From Maratus speciosus (lineage: Eukaryota > Arthropoda > Arachnida > Araneae > Salticidae), in the NCBI GenBank assembly GCA_963932465.1, contig OZ010787.1, positions 13,380,926 through 13,444,925 of the forward strand: 64,000 bases of DNA, in the 5' to 3' direction. Every line of letters begins with the position of its first letter. Positions within the stretch are counted from its first letter, which is position 1. Shown in pieces: positions 1 through 12,823 of this stretch. The notes under the pieces were generated by a model. That model was not told the DNA's origin, made no database searches, and saw only the letters and a program-made list of their open reading frames with translations. The translations under genes were made by a program, and so were the position numbers.

Positions 1-265
1 AATTCAGTCTTAGATTTTACTGTATAGCATTTTTCAGATTTTTAATACATGGAATATGGATTAACAATATTAATGATAACTGAAACATTTACATACAAGA
101 AATAGGTTTATTAAAAAAAATTCATTAAACAAATAAATATCGCACCCTGCAGGGCACTTCTATAAAAATGAAGATTATAAACATGAAAAGAAAAGTTAAG
201 ATAAATATTTTTGGCTTGAACTCCTCGTACGAGACAAACTTTTAACCAAATTGACGTAAAAATCT

Positions 266-815
266 ATGTTTTTTAGAAATTCACTCGGGCCGGACCGGGC
301 TCGGGCCGAGATTTTAACTTTTCTTCGGGCCGGACTTTTAACTGTTATACTGGGCCGGGCTCGGGCCGAACTTTTAACTTTTTTACCTGGCCGGGCCGGA
401 CCAATATTTTTTTTTCTACGGGCCGGGCCGAAATTTTTTTTCTCTGAGTCGGACCGGGCCTGGAAATGTCGGCCCGTGCAGACCTCTAGGTCAGACATCA
501 CCATGTAACTCTCTGATTCCGATCTCTACGCTGGACATGTTACATTTCTGTATTGATGTTATCAAACTAGCATTGACTCGTGACGCACATTTACATTTAT
601 TCTCGCGGAAGTCACATTCACTGAAAATAGCTCAAAATTTATTTGCTTCGTTTAAATTTTTGTATCGGGCCGGTAGGCCCTCTAAAAATTTTTTTATCGG
701 CCCACCCGACCCGACCCGTTGAAAAAATTGTGCTAATTCTGCCGGCCCGGACCATTCGCCTTCATTCTGCCGGGTACCAGCCTTGGGCCAAGCCCGGGCC
801 CATGCAGACCTCTAC
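266..815. repeat. GC-rich degenerate repeat, two same-direction copies of a GGGCC-type transposon end
   Basis: Two stretches (about 280-490 and 665-815) are rich in GGGCCGG and CCGGGC words in an otherwise AT-rich context, and both finish with GCAGACCTCTA. Ends with the reverse form TAGAGGTCTGCA followed by GGGCC words are typical of degenerate hAT-type non-autonomous elements in arthropods. No matching opposite end or target duplication was found, so these are probably truncated copies. Short open frames across it are low-complexity Arg/Pro artefacts. Confidence 0.45.
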
Positions 816-2992
816 CCTGAATCTTCGCTTTTGTGCCTGTCACAGTGGTATTTACATAGCTGCCAACTTTTACATTTTTTATTTTTTGGTACCACTTTTT
901 TAATAGAATTTCTTTCTAATATAATATAATCGTCGAAAAGTCTTATCTGAATACTAATTACTGTCTGTTTCATACGCCTGGTACTAGAATGATTTATTTT
1001 TAATTTTCAAGGTACCAACAGTGAGTGAGATTTTTCCCATAACATTTTCCTTACATTTCCTAATGACAATGTAGTCCGGGCAATAGAGACCGTATAGGGG
1101 CTCTACTTAGCAAAATTAATGGTAGTTATGGAAAAAGGCTTACTATATATTTTTTGGGGGGGGGGTCGCTGAATCCGAATTTTTAACTTCCCACCAAAAT
1201 TTCCCCCGGCAACCCCCCCAAATTTTAGTAAAATGCCCCCCTCCCCCCCCCCCCCAAAAAGGTTTTTATTTAAAAAATCAATTTTTTTATTGTTTTAGGG
1301 AAAAAGTATCTAGAAATTCAGAAAGAAGACAAAATTTGCAACAAAGTAGATATATGACATTATGACGTAGGATGAAAGGGAAGAGGGGATCTCCCTCGGA
1401 ACATACGCAGCACAGCGCGCATGTTCCGAGGCAGATACATTCGCCCTCCCATCTCCCCTCCGAACTTTCTCTATAAGGTTTACTTTAATTTTTTGGGGTC
1501 GCTGAATCCGAATTTTTAACTTCCCCCCCAAAATTTTCCCCCCCGAAGCCCCCCCCCCCCAAATAGTTGTTTTTAACTTAAATTTCTTATTGTTTTAGGG
1601 AAAAAGCATTACGAAATTCAGAAACTAGACAAAATTTGCAACAAATAGGATATATGGCATTATGACGTAGGATGAACCGGGAGGGGGAGGGCTGCCTCTG
1701 AACATGCACTGTGGCGCTTCGTGCACTAAGTTATGAAGTCCAGGCAATAGGGGATTTTATCTGGAAAAATGAATACTAGTTCTGGATTTCAACTCACTTT
1801 ATGTTTTTTGGGTCGCTGAATCCGAATTTGTAACTTCCCACCAAAATTTCACCCGGCAACCCCCCAAAAAATTTGGTTTTTGAGAAAAGCGCGCGGGGAA
1901 TGTTCCGAGGCAGCCCCCTCTCTCCCCGTTTATCCTACGTCATAATGCCATGTATCCTATTTTTTGCAAATTTTGTCTAGTTTCTGAATTTCGTAATGCT
2001 TTTCCCTTAAAACAATAAGAAATTTAAGTTAATAACAACTATTTTTTGGGGGGGGGGGTTCGGTGGGGGGAATTTTGGGTGTAAGTTAAAAATTCGGATT
2101 CAGCGACCCAAAAAACTTAAAGTAAACCTTATAAGGAAAGTTCGGAGGGGAGATGGGAGGGCGAATGTAAACGTGTGAGTGGTTAAGTGGGATTGCGCGA
2201 CTTAGTGCACGCAGCACAGCGCGCATGTTCCGAGGCAGATCCCCCTTCCCCTTCATTCTAAGTCATAATGTTATCTATATATATAAAACAAGAGATGTCT
2301 GTCTGCCTGCCTGCCTGCCTGACCGAGGCAACCGCCGAAATTATAGCACCTAGGCCTCTGAAATTTTCGTCATGTGTTAATTTTGTCCTCGGAAAGTGTA
2401 CTTCACAGCCGAATTTTAAAATTTCAATTTAGATTTTTTGTTTTAAATTAAAACTTCATGCGTTAGAGGCTATTTACAACTTTCCGCCAATCCGTGGCAA
2501 TGAAGCAGCCAGCCAATGAGAGCAGGCGTTAAATATTGGATCTATCGTAGCGGCAGCGGCAAAGGGCAAACTTCATTCTCGCAACTCCCAATGTTTATGT
2601 GTCGTAAGCTGCATGTAAATATACTTTTGCGTTTGTCTTCCTATAAGATTTAATATTATTTACATTAATTGTGATATTTCGAAGCGTTTTTTACTTATTT
2701 TGCAAGGTATACAATTCACGTAAGTTAGTTTAAATTGTATTTATTCTTTGTGTTAATGGCGTAGTCGCGAAAGAATGAAATGTGTTTCTTGAACTTTACT
2801 TTCTCTGAAGTAAATAGTTTCTGTTCTTGGGCAATTAAAAGTGAAGTTAATGTTCAATTCTTATGAAACTCATAATATATCACCATATAATTTCGTCATA
2901 TAAGTATTTCACGCCCTCAGGATTTTAAATTCAGCTCTTTTCCTTTTGTTAAAATCTTTTCTACATATGTTACACTTTATTGAATGTTGGAA

Positions 2993-3181
2993 CAGATGTC
3001 ATATTCGCCTCATATTGGCGCGATTTTTTTCGGTTGCCAATTTGGCGAAAACATCAACAGCATAAACAACATAATCCGGGTTACCACATCAAGCCCTTTA
3101 GCGCAAGTTAAGTACCCGTTGCCTATATGATATTGGCGACAGAAAAAAATCGCGCCAATATGGGGCGAATATGACATCTGT
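2993..3181. mobile_element. Small MITE nested in the Helitron
   Basis: Near-perfect terminal inverted repeats of about 40 bases: left arm CAGATGTCATATTCGCC continuing to TTGGCGCGATTTTTTTC, right arm GAAAAAAATCGCGCCAA continuing to CGAATATGACATCTG. Length about 189 bases, no coding capacity. No convincing target duplication was read at the edges, so the superfamily is open. Confidence 0.65.
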
Positions 3182-3717
3182 ACCTGAATGTTTTCATAGT
3201 GCCAGTCATATCAGTTTAAAGTTTAGGCGTAACTCAATGAACGAAATTTTTGAGTACTGTTATTTATTGTAGTTATCTTTCTTCCTGTTAATATTGACTA
3301 TATTTTTAGACACCCAAGAAAGGTGAAATCATAACATGCTATAAATTATACAACTGAATGCAAAATCCTGTGAATGTAGTATGAGATGTATGTTTTAATT
3401 AAGATTTGTTATTGAAATTAGTTTATTTCATATACAAAACACCATATGTTATGAGTTTGGTAAGTAATCCTACCAAAAACCTATATCTTGCACTTTATTG
3501 AATGTTTTCATAGTGCCAAGCATATGAGTTCAAAGTTTAGGCCAAATTCAATGAAGCAAAAATACCAGATTTGCATGCCCGTTCTTGGGCGATTCTTATG
3601 AAACTCAATTTGTCACAAAATGGTGATTTTATTGACTTCATTTTTGCAAATTAAAATGGTTTCATGACAATATACATCTTTTTCCAAGAACGGACATGCA
3701 GTCTGGTATAAGATGTA

Positions 3718-4561
3718 TATTAAAGTCCTGCGCAGGTCTGGTACAACCCGACCCGAACCCACAAATTCCATTTTAAGTCAACCCGCAACCCGACCCAAAC
3801 CCCCAAAAATAATTTTCGGAAACCCGATCCGAACCCGCAAAATTAATTTTCGGAAACCCGATCCGAACCCGCAAAAATAATTTCCATCAACCCGTCCTGA
3901 ACCCGCAATGCAAAAAAAGTAAATTATGTTTTAATGCCACTATGAAAAATAATCTACAATTGTATCTCTAATACAATTTTTATGTTTTACATAGAAGAAC
4001 GAACAAATCTATATTCTTTAACATTCAAATATAGTAAAACCTCTGAGCATGTTGGGATCATTGTATAGAGTCAAACATTGAATCGGGTTATCCTGAATTT
4101 TGTTTTTTCGGCTCCGAATGAATCTAATTTTCTTTCTGCAGGTCGGGTTCGCATTACAAGAATTCTTTTCGGCCATCTATAGGTTTTTTACTGGATTCGT
4201 TATAATCATTATCGTATCAGTAATTGAGAAAGTATGTTTATATTAATTTCCAGAAACGAATTCTAAGACTATACAAAACTGACAGGCACGCATTTTGTTT
4301 TTGTGAAACTTTGATCTGCGGTTTTTATAGAATTTTAATGTGAAAAAATAGTTTGGACATTCTTTTAAAAAATCGAGTCAACCTGAATCCGAACTGTAAA
4401 CGTCAAAAAGCCAACCCGAAACAATGAAAGCCAACCCGAACCGCAACAAAAGAAGTTGAAGTCAACACGAACCAGATTCGCAACGGGAAAATATAGACCC
4501 GACCCGAACTGCAGGTCGGGTTTGGGTAAAAGTGGATAACCCGACCCAATGCAGGACTCTA
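3718..4561. mobile_element. hAT-like non-autonomous element with ACCCGACCCGAAC repeats
   Basis: The ends AAAGTCCTGCGC (left) and TGCAGGACTCTA (right) are imperfect inverted repeats. Both are followed inward by runs of ACCCGACCC / CCCGAACC. This plan (short TIR, then GC-rich subterminal words) is seen in many hAT MITEs. Adjacent 8-base flanks are only partly alike, so the boundary is approximate. Confidence 0.45.
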
Positions 4562-5959
4562 ATGCTATGCTATGTTGTCAAGTTGTCATTGCCCAAGAAT
4601 GGGGAAATAAAACCCAACAACTTTTGACTTCAGGGAAAATGAATGAGGTTATTTGGGTTTTCCTTTTGTTAATATTTTTTCGCCACATAGACTTACCCAT
4701 ATATTATGAGTTTCGTAAGAAATCCCAATAAAAACATATTTATTTGCTTTACTGAATGTTTTCCTTTCTTATCAAAATTATGATATGTAACATGCGAGAA
4801 ATTGTAGAACTGGATGGAAAATTCTGTCAGTGACGTCTACGGTTTGTTTTCTTTCAGATTTGTTATTGAACTCATTTTATTTCATTTAAGAATATTTTTA
4901 GTCACTAAAGAATAAGCATGTATTTTCATTAAGATGAGAAAAGATTAACAAAAGGTAAAGAACTGAATGAAAAATTCTCAGTGCGCTAAATACTTATACA
5001 ATGAACATTTTGTGATATATTACGAGTTTCATAAGAATCGCTCATGAATGGACTCTTAATCGCCCAAGAACGGAAATTATTTACTTCATAGAAAGTAAAG
5101 TTCAAGAAACACATTCCATTCTTGGGCGACTATGCATATATAAATCGCCATTAACACGAAGAACGAATACAACTGTTACTAACTTATGTGATTTGTATAT
5201 TTTGCATAAAAAGTAAAAAAACATTGTGAAATATCACAAGATTTAATGCAAATAACATTAAATCTTATAGAAAGAAATGTGCAAAAGTGTATTTTTCTTT
5301 AAAATAAAGCTGATGAGACATAAATAGTGCAATTTATCTTTACCCCATAGCTATGAAGTGCGGTCGCTGGATCCCATATTTTTTACCGCCTGCTCTCATT
5401 GGCTGGCTGCTTCATTGCCGTCACAATGCCATATGCACATTTTAATAATAATAAAAAAAATCTACATTGAAATTTTAAAATCCAGCTGCGAAGTGCACTT
5501 TTCAGTGACAGCATCTACACATGACAAAAATTTCAGTATACGGTGAAGCATGCAGCAGTGAGCCCTGTCCGAGGTTCTTATAGGTGAAATTGGGGTCTTA
5601 ATTGAGTGATGGTTACCATTATTTCCGAATAGAAATTTCAGCAAATTTCTTAAATTCTTATTTGTGTCACCACCCCATCGAGTAATATATCTATGGATAG
5701 ATTGAAAATTTGAGTTTTATTCATATATAGGTTTGTTTATGAGAGAGTGTGCATCCTGGTGGTGGAAAGTGAAACTAAAAGATATTGCAAAGTGTGCATA
5801 GCATGCCTGCTATACCCGGCTGCAGGCGGTGGTGACCTGTGTCGGATATATTCGTATAAAACATTGTGCCCCGTGGCGGTGGAAAGTACTTCGAAGCATA
5901 TGCACGGCTAGGATAGTTAGGTTATGGTTAGGTTAAGTTACCGTTATGTAGGCCTAGGT

Positions 5960-6390
5960 CTTAAATTGATTTACAGCTTACATCGGAAATCCAATTTAAC
6001 CATTGGTCTTAAATCGATTTAAACTAACATCGCGATTTAGCTAATGTCTTGAATTACGATTTAGCCATTGTCCTTTTAGCCTTACATCGCAATTTAAAAC
6101 AAACATCAAAAATCCGATTTAACGACCAGTCTTATATCAATTTAAAGATAACATCAGAAAAATTTATTTATCTATTGGCTTTAAATCGATTTAAATCAAA
6201 ATACCGATTCAGAGCTAACATTGGAAAACTGATTTATTTGCATTGATGCAGCTTCTGCATGCATGGCGAGCTGGTGTTAATCGATTTAGCAGGATCCGAT
6301 TTAAGAAAACATTGCAAGCTTCAGTGCTTTCCGATTTAAGAAAAACATGGCAAGTTGGTGTTAAATCGATTTAGCAGGATGTGATTTAAG
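5960..6390. repeat. Degenerate ATCGATTTAA-type short repeats
   Basis: Imperfect repeats of about 35-45 bases containing TCTTAAATCGATTTAA, AACATCGCGATTTAGC and related words, repeated about ten times inside the Helitron. No coding meaning is visible. Confidence 0.55.
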
Positions 6391-8606
6391 CAAATCTTAA
6401 TGAAATTGATTCACTATTATGTCTGAAAAAAAAAAAAAGTCATGGTTAAAGTCCAAATTCATCTATTTTTTGCTTATATATTTTTGCATTCTTTTGATCA
6501 AAAATTAATTTTCATATATTGAAATATTTTAGTTTTAAATTATTATTATTTTGTAATTAATTAAAAATACTTAAATGATGAGTTGAATAATACTTTAATA
6601 ATCCTTCTCCATCCACTATATCAATGTCAGCATTTATGTTAAACGAATTTTATTATAATCTAAAAGTGAAAAAGGAATAAAATTGCACCTTATTTCTCAT
6701 ATACAACTCCAACACATTCAGAATAATGTAAACAAACTGCACCGTTTGAAAAATTAAAATATTGCGTCTTATTCAAACACATAACACATTTCAAAACCCA
6801 ATTTCAGCTGTTTCCATCTACAATCGGAAAATTATCTGAATTTTTTTCAGCAGCCCTGTATATGATAGAGAGATTTTATCAGATGCATGCCAAAATTTAG
6901 TTCACTTAAGAAATACATATACTTCAGTTCAAAATTCCCCTTCAGCAAGTTCCTCTAATAAGGAGAATGGTACGTGAATACTTTTGTGCAGCCCCTGTAT
7001 ATGAGGTATAGAATTTATATATGAGTAACATGAAAAAAATTAGTTAAATTTAAAAGGGCATACCGAATTTTAAAACGTACACTCCAGCAATTATTACTCA
7101 AAGACAGTACTGTAACCTATTTATTTTGTGTGTCCCTGCAAATGAATAAAAAATGCTATGAATGCAATGTTCTAACGTGATCTTAGTGAAATTCAGTGAT
7201 TTATATAAGTTTCAATACATTTGAAATAGCGCAATGTCATAAAAATACTCTGCAAACAATTCCCCCCCCCCCCCATGTACCATATTGTAATGGAATATTT
7301 TTGACTGCCCCTGTAAATGAACTATTAATCCTACATACTTCATATACAACACAAAACATGCTTTGGTGATCCTAAATAACCGTTATCAGTTGCATAAAAA
7401 TCCGAGTATATTTACCAGAGTTGGAGCGTGCACAGACGGACAGACAAACTGAATGCATAAACACTTTCAACTTTGTTGGGAAGTGTTCAAGAAAGAAAGA
7501 AATTATAAAATGTATTAAAATAGTTCACTAACTTTTTAAAATGAAAAAAAAAAAATGTGTGTTTTGAGTCCTTCAAACTTTTTTGTGTTTACCTCTGTTG
7601 TACCTCTTTGTTCCTGTTTTGTGTTGTACCTCTTTTCAAAAATATTTCTTTCTTTTTTAAATGACCTCCCGAGGTGTAAATTTTCTGACGCCGCTGCGAA
7701 TTAGTTACAGCAAGATTCGACCTCATTTGAAGGCTTGACCGAAGGTGAAACTCCTCACGGCCCCTCAATTGGTGGAGTCTATTTCTGATCCGAGAGTATT
7801 AGGGGCCATTCCCCCAAGGGGATGTGGAAATGGATTTTTTCATGTGATATATCGTTTTAAAGCTTTTGACCTGTACATTACTAAGCACTCGCTTCTCTCC
7901 TCTTAACTCATTTTTTCATCAGTACAGGGTGTTTTAAAGTTTTAATTTGTTCATGACTGTCGCATACAATTTTCCAAAAATTTACATAGCAAATCTCAAC
8001 AATTTACAGCTTCTCCCCATTTTCCACACAGTGAGTGGGTACGTATTTCAGTCAAAATCGAGTTAAAGGTATGAAATCATATAAATTTAAGGATAATTTT
8101 TAAATATCACCACGGACCCGGGCAACGCCGGGCGGGTCAGCTAGTATGTATATAATTTGTTGCAAATTTTGTCTACTTTCTGAATTTCTAGATACTTTTC
8201 CCCTAAAACAATAAAAAAAAGGATTTTTTTAATAAAAACCATTTTTGGGGGGCTTTTTACCAAAATTTGGGGGGGGGGCGGTTACCGGGGGAAATTTTAG
8301 TGGGAAGTTACAAATTCGGACTCAGCGACCCAAAAAACATAAAGTAAGCCGATTTCCAGAACTACCATTAATTTTGCTTGGTAAAATTCCCTATTGCCTG
8401 GACTAATATGCAAATTTCAACTTTTCGTTGTCCTGAACACAAAAGCAAAGTTTTTTCCTTTTTTTATGATAGAACGAATTAGAAAATGATATTGTTTACC
8501 CCAAAACAAAAATTGTGTTACATGGTGTAATTATACATATATACCTATAACCTATGTTTTTAATATTCCCCATAAAATTAGACACAAAAATATAATGGAA
8601 ACTTAC

Positions 8607-8780
8607 TACATTTGCTGCTATTCTTGCTAAAGCGAACACATTTCTTTTTGAGCAGGAACGAATAGTTGCGAAAGCTGAAAGCATACAGTCTATTCCTTTA
8701 CTGTACTGTTTATCATAGCAGTAAAGAACGCCTAGGTTATGTAGCTCTTTAGCTGTCTCGAAGTCATTTTCTCCAAATAC
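8607..8780 (-). CDS. KLC-like gene, seventh coding exon, third/fourth TPR (residues 326-383); gene continues left
   Basis: The acceptor TTTTCCTTGCAG is followed by VFGENDFETAKELHNLGVLY, aligning with VLGKDHPDVAKQLNNLALL of kinesin light chains, and by KQYSKGIDCMLSAFATI (KYEEVEYYYQRALEI). The exon ends RIAANV before GTAAGT, phase 0. 174 bases, 58 codons. The region corresponding to the basic LGPDDPNVAK loop reads SCSKRNVFALAR, shortened and altered. The following exons (rest of TPR 4 onward) should lie beyond the left edge; the 8.6 kb to the left holds only transposons. Confidence 0.87.
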
Positions 8781-9289
8781 CTGCAAGGAAAAAAAAAGCC
8801 ATTTATATATATATATATATATATTAACTTATTAATCAAACAGATATTTATTGAAAACTTAAAAATGCCAAATATTCTGGTTTTCATAAAAGCAGTTTAA
8901 CTTCATAGACAGGCTGCTACTAAAGAAATGTTTATTGGCAAAATGTGGCAACCATTTTTAAAAGATTACCAAAAGAAAGAAGAACAAGAAGAAGATGGGG
9001 AGGGTGACCGGTAATAACGCATCCCCCGCAAAATTTCTATCCCTGCGAAAATATTATTCTGAATATATATATTTGTTATAATCTAGATACCTAGAAAAAT
9101 TTTAATAGAAGTAAAAGAAGTTTTCCGCGAAATAGCGGCGGTCGAGTTGAAATCGGGCTAATGTTGAAAGAGAAAGAATCCTCCGATGGGCGTGCGGTAG
9201 CTCTTTCCGAGAAGCAGTGGCGGTCGATATGCATCTTTTTGTTTAGTCAGTTTAAAAATAAACACATGTTACAATATTTTATACTATTG

Positions 9290-9323
<34 letters not shown>

Positions 9324-9995
9324 CTGTTTTTATTATGGTAATATAAAGTAAAAGCAAAATATAAATCAAAGATGTTATGATTGTTATACATGCAGTTGAA
9401 AAAGATACTGATTATTTTTATTGAAAAACAGTGGAAAAAATTACCGTTCAATAATTAATTACCAGAAATGAATTATCATATTAGATGAGAAAAAAATTGG
9501 TTGATACATTCATCATTTGTCCGGATAATTAACTAAGCATAACAGTCCATTTAAAAGCATTGTTCTTTGTTCTAACTGATATATATAGCTTATAGCTGAT
9601 ATTATTTAAGATCATACAAATGTTTTCAATGGATTCATATTTTTAAATTTTTATTTTAATGATTTCAAAGCATTTTTGTTATAAATTTTTGATTATGTTT
9701 TTCTAATCATTTCTTTTTTAGCCATTCATCTATTTGCTATTTATAAATTAAATGTTAAGAAAGAGTCCAAAATTATTTCGAAAAAACTATATGAAACAAA
9801 ATTATGAAAGGATTTTTAATTTATTCTTGCTGTGTTTTGTAATTTTAAATATTGTGTTTTACTTTGGTAGTAAATAATAGTCAAAACATGGTTTAATTTC
9901 AGAATTTGAATATTTGATTATAGAAATATATTGAACACTAAAGTAAATATTGATAGATTATACTGTAAATCTAGTCAATAATTTTGTTGTGTGTG

Positions 9996-10030
<35 letters not shown>

Positions 10031-10106
10031 AGAATTTGTAAGCTATTTTTCGAATTCAAAGGTATTTTATAAATATTAATACATATGTTAGTATATGTGT
10101 TGTATT
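8781..10106. other. Intron sequence, no gene seen
   Basis: AT-rich intron between KLC exons. It contains (TA)n tracts at about 8806-8823, 9294-9320 and 9995-10015 followed by (GT)n, and a slightly GC-richer patch at 8995-9230 that I could not classify. No exon-like splice pair or conserved protein was recognised. Confidence 0.5.
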
Positions 10107-10298
10107 CAGGGATGTAGTGGAGGGTATACGGGGGTATACGCCGTATACCTTCTGGATTTTTTTTTAAAGAAACACCGTATACCCTCTGTTTCTCAAGAAA
10201 TCTATAGTATATGCAATCTAGGGTATACGCTCTGCCTTGAGCGTATACCCTCTGCTTAGAGCGTATACCCTCTGGGTTTTTTTACGACTACACTGCTG
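10107..10298. mobile_element. hAT MITE with 8-bp target duplication GTTGTATT
   Basis: A 192-base element starting CAGGGATGTAGTGG and ending with the inverse of CAGCAGTGTAGTCG. It is flanked by identical GTTGTATT octamers (10099-10106 and 10299-10306), the duplication length diagnostic of hAT insertion. The interior consists of GTATACC-type words in both orientations. It lies about 240 bases downstream of the donor of the 10643-10542 exon. Confidence 0.88.
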
Positions 10299-10541
10299 GT
10301 TGTATTATAATTTAATTACAATCGAGAGAAGATTTTATTAATGCTTTTTTGCAGGTAACAATTCTATTTACCATAACAATAATTATAGTATTATTTAAAT
10401 GACACCCTGTGGTTCATGTTAAAAGAGTGTGTTGCATTTTCTTATTAATATCTTATTTTTTTTTTAAAGCAGCTATATAAAAACTTTTTTATTTTGCTCC
10501 GATGTTATGAGCACAACATATAAAGTCAAAATCAAACTTAC

Positions 10542-10643
10542 TTTGTGTTTTATATCTAAGGCTTCTCTGGAAAAAACTCTAGCTGCCTTCACTTTTCCTA
10601 TTTTTGTGTACAACACGGCTACCTTGCTCAAAGTTTTAGCTAA
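10542..10643 (-). CDS. KLC-like gene, sixth coding exon, third TPR (residues 292-325)
   Basis: 102-base, phase 0 exon flanked by AATTTTTTTCAG and GTAAGT. It encodes LAKTLSKVAVLYTKIGKVK followed by AARVFSREALDIKHK, aligning with KLC [34 protein letters not shown] (third TPR). The tyrosine, glycine and alanine positions of the TPR consensus are mostly kept, but Asn-Asn of the canonical NNLA motif is changed to SKVA. That is one of several signs of divergence from the very conserved canonical KLC. Confidence 0.88.
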
Positions 10644-11067
10644 CTGAAAAAAATTAGCTTATATAATGGCTGTTTATCAGTGAAATATCGGATGTTTTAG
10701 AAATTAATATAAAATTCTAGTATTGAAAATAAACATTAGTATACAACTTTGATAAAAACGTAATTTTAAATAAAGTCTATATGTTATAAAAAATAATGCC
10801 TCTGCATGTAAAAAAGACGATAAACGAGTGAAAAGCGCAATACAAAATCTAAATAGTCTTTATTTTGGTATTTTTGTATGTTTAACCGTCCATCAAGAGA
10901 TTATTTTAATTTTTCATCAAATGAACACGAGAAATTTTTATTTGTAATTATGAAGAATATCCCAGAAAAACTGCATAAACTTTACAGAGGGAGAACTCTT
11001 GCTCGTAATAAAGATTAAACATTTCTTTCAGTAAAGATTTATTTTCTTTTAATAAGGATCAAACAAT

Positions 11068-12061
11068 CAATGGCGGATCCAAGGGGGGGGGGGGGGGTCA
11101 CGGGGGTCATTACCCCCCCCCCCTCTGAACACCAACAACAGTATTCTAAAGATCATTTAAAAAATTAAATATACAGTAGAGTCCCGATTCTCCGAGTCCC
11201 GCTTAACCGAGTTTCCGTTTTAACCGAGTTATTTTCTTCTGATGGACTGATGACTTCCATTATTATGAAACAGCCATTATAAATAAAGTGTTAGGTGAAG
11301 ATGAAAGAGAAGTCGTAAAAAGTTAAAATTCTGATTTTCTGGTCAGAATGGGGAAAAATGAAAAATTATGCCCATTTTTTTTCCCATTCTGACCAAAAAA
11401 TCAGAATTCTAACTTTTTACGACTGTTCTTTCATCTTCATTTAATACTTCATTTATGATGGCTGTTTCATAATAATGGAAGCCATCAGTCCGCCAGAAAA
11501 AAAATGATCCATTCAGCATTCAGAAGGTATAAGTTCGATTGAAAAAAACTATTTAATACTTTGAGCAGAGATTACACCTGCAATTTTCATGACACTAATA
11601 GAACGACATAGCTTCCAATTTATACGATTTTTTTACCTCAAAAATTTAATTCAAATTTTTGCCATATTTAACGAGTTTTTTAAACTGAATTTCCGGAAGC
11701 GACAGCCAATTGTTTCCTTGCGACGACATTTCTGTGGCTGTCAACTTGTAAAACTTGGCTAAAAATGCTAACTTTGACAACATTTTCTGAATGAATCTTT
11801 GCCTTTATAAGAAAAGGGGAAACTCTTTAATTTCTTGGTATCTGTACAAAGTCGGTAAATTTTATATTTTTACGAATATTAATGCACTTTTTTTGTATTT
11901 ACGAATGAAAATGACTTCGCGAAAGTATCAGAAAAGTAGTTAGTTTGTATTTGGGAATAGCTTTCACTATAAAAAATTCTCATAAAGAGATGTGGTCCTC
12001 TCCCACCCCAAAAAAGGAAATCCATGACCCCTTTCTAAATGGTGAGCTGGATCCGCCTTTG
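11068..12061. mobile_element. hAT element, GGCGGATCCA-TIR family, copy 1
   Basis: Terminal repeats CAATGGCGGATCCA and TGGATCCGCCTTTG; exact 8-base target duplication CAAACAAT (11060-11067, 12062-12069). 994 bases, non-coding. It contains a nested or captured module: a pogo-like end (CAGTAGAGTCCCGATT at about 11174) and a ~270-base foldback hairpin (11231-11506). A sister copy lies at 54315-55299 in the opposite orientation with the same internal module. Confidence 0.9.
11231..11506. repeat. Foldback hairpin module, copy 1
   Basis: Inverted repeat of about 110-base arms (TTCTGATGGACTGATG ... CATCAGTCCGCCAGAA) around a short loop. The arm words CATTATTATGAAACAGCC and GTTAGGTGAAGATGAAAGAG recur in copies at 12847-13083 and 54876-55176. 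Confidence 0.8.
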
Positions 12062-12145
12062 CAAACAATTCTTACATCTCGCATCGTAATTAAATACTTA
12101 GTAAAGATGAAACAGCCATACCAATAAGGAAAGGGCAGCTGACGT

Positions 12146-12786
12146 CAAGGCCGTAGCCAATGGGGGGATCACCAGGGTTTGATCCCATTCCGAAAATTCT
12201 GTCAAGATGACTATAAATATGCTATTAACTATCACTCAACACAGTCAAGATTCGAGAATCAATTACAGTAGGGTCCCGATTATAGGAGTTAATACGGACC
12301 AAGCTTACCTCGGATAAGCAAAAAACTCGGATAAACCGGATTTACACAAATCATCAGCAACTAAGGAGATGAAATATAAATTTTCACTTAATTCATTCAT
12401 TTGTATGGTACTAGCAATATTTCTTTGATGTACATTTCCGTTACTTTTAAGAAAAACGGGGAATGAAATTGTTTATTTGAAAAAGCGCTTGATAGTTTTT
12501 TGTTTGTTGAATGTCAATTTTGCTGCAGTCCCCCCCCCCTCCCCCCCGCAGTATTACGCTATTGCATAGCTATCAATTTCTTAGCTTTTTCCTTACCACT
12601 AAAACTTACTAGTAAATTTGGCCTAATTCAACCGCCGAAATCTAACAATTGTCGATGATTAGATATGGCAAAACTTTGTATTAAATTTTAGAGGTAACAA
12701 AACCGTACAAATTGGCAGCTATGTGATTCTATTAGCGTCATAAAAATTGCAGGTGTAGCCTCTTCTTTCTGCTCAAAGTATTAAAT

Positions 12787-12823
<37 letters not shown>

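Larger units (their letters stand above)
2274..8144 (+). mobile_element. Non-autonomous Helitron (5.87 kb)
   Basis: Begins TCTATATATATAAAACA and ends with a GC hairpin (arms GACCCG 8115-8120 and CGGGTC 8133-8138) followed by AG and the terminal CTAG. It sits exactly between A (2273) and T (8145), with no target duplication: the three classic Helitron marks. The interrupted host repeat can be rejoined (CATAATGTTA + TATATAAT-type flank) by comparison with intact neighbours near 1650 and 1950, which fixes both boundaries. No Rep/helicase frame is present. The cargo is patchy: a hAT-like GC-repeat element (3718-4561), a small TIR element (2993-3181), degenerate ATCGATTTAA repeats (5960-6390), and four or more diverged ~160-base units containing CCTGTATATGA (6840-7330). 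Confidence 0.85.
1074..8403. mobile_element. TIR element with internal direct/inverted repeats, split by a Helitron
   Basis: The left end GTCCGGGCAATAG and the right end CTATTGCCTGGAC are inverted repeats flanked by TA on each side. Similarity continues inward for about 90 bases (AGCAAAATTAATGGTAGTT, then GGGTCGCTGAATCCGAATTT). The interior repeats a module of C-rich runs plus the words ATTGTTTTAGGGAAAAAG and GACAAAATTTGCAACAAA several times in both orientations between about 1140 and 2270, and once more at 8150-8340. Without the nested Helitron (2274-8144) the element is about 1.46 kb. No transposase is encoded. Superfamily uncertain; TA flanks allow a Tc1/mariner-related origin. Confidence 0.6.

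Noticed and set aside
196..508. Arg/Pro-rich open frames on both strands
   Set aside because: Low-complexity translation of GGGCC/CCGGG repeats.
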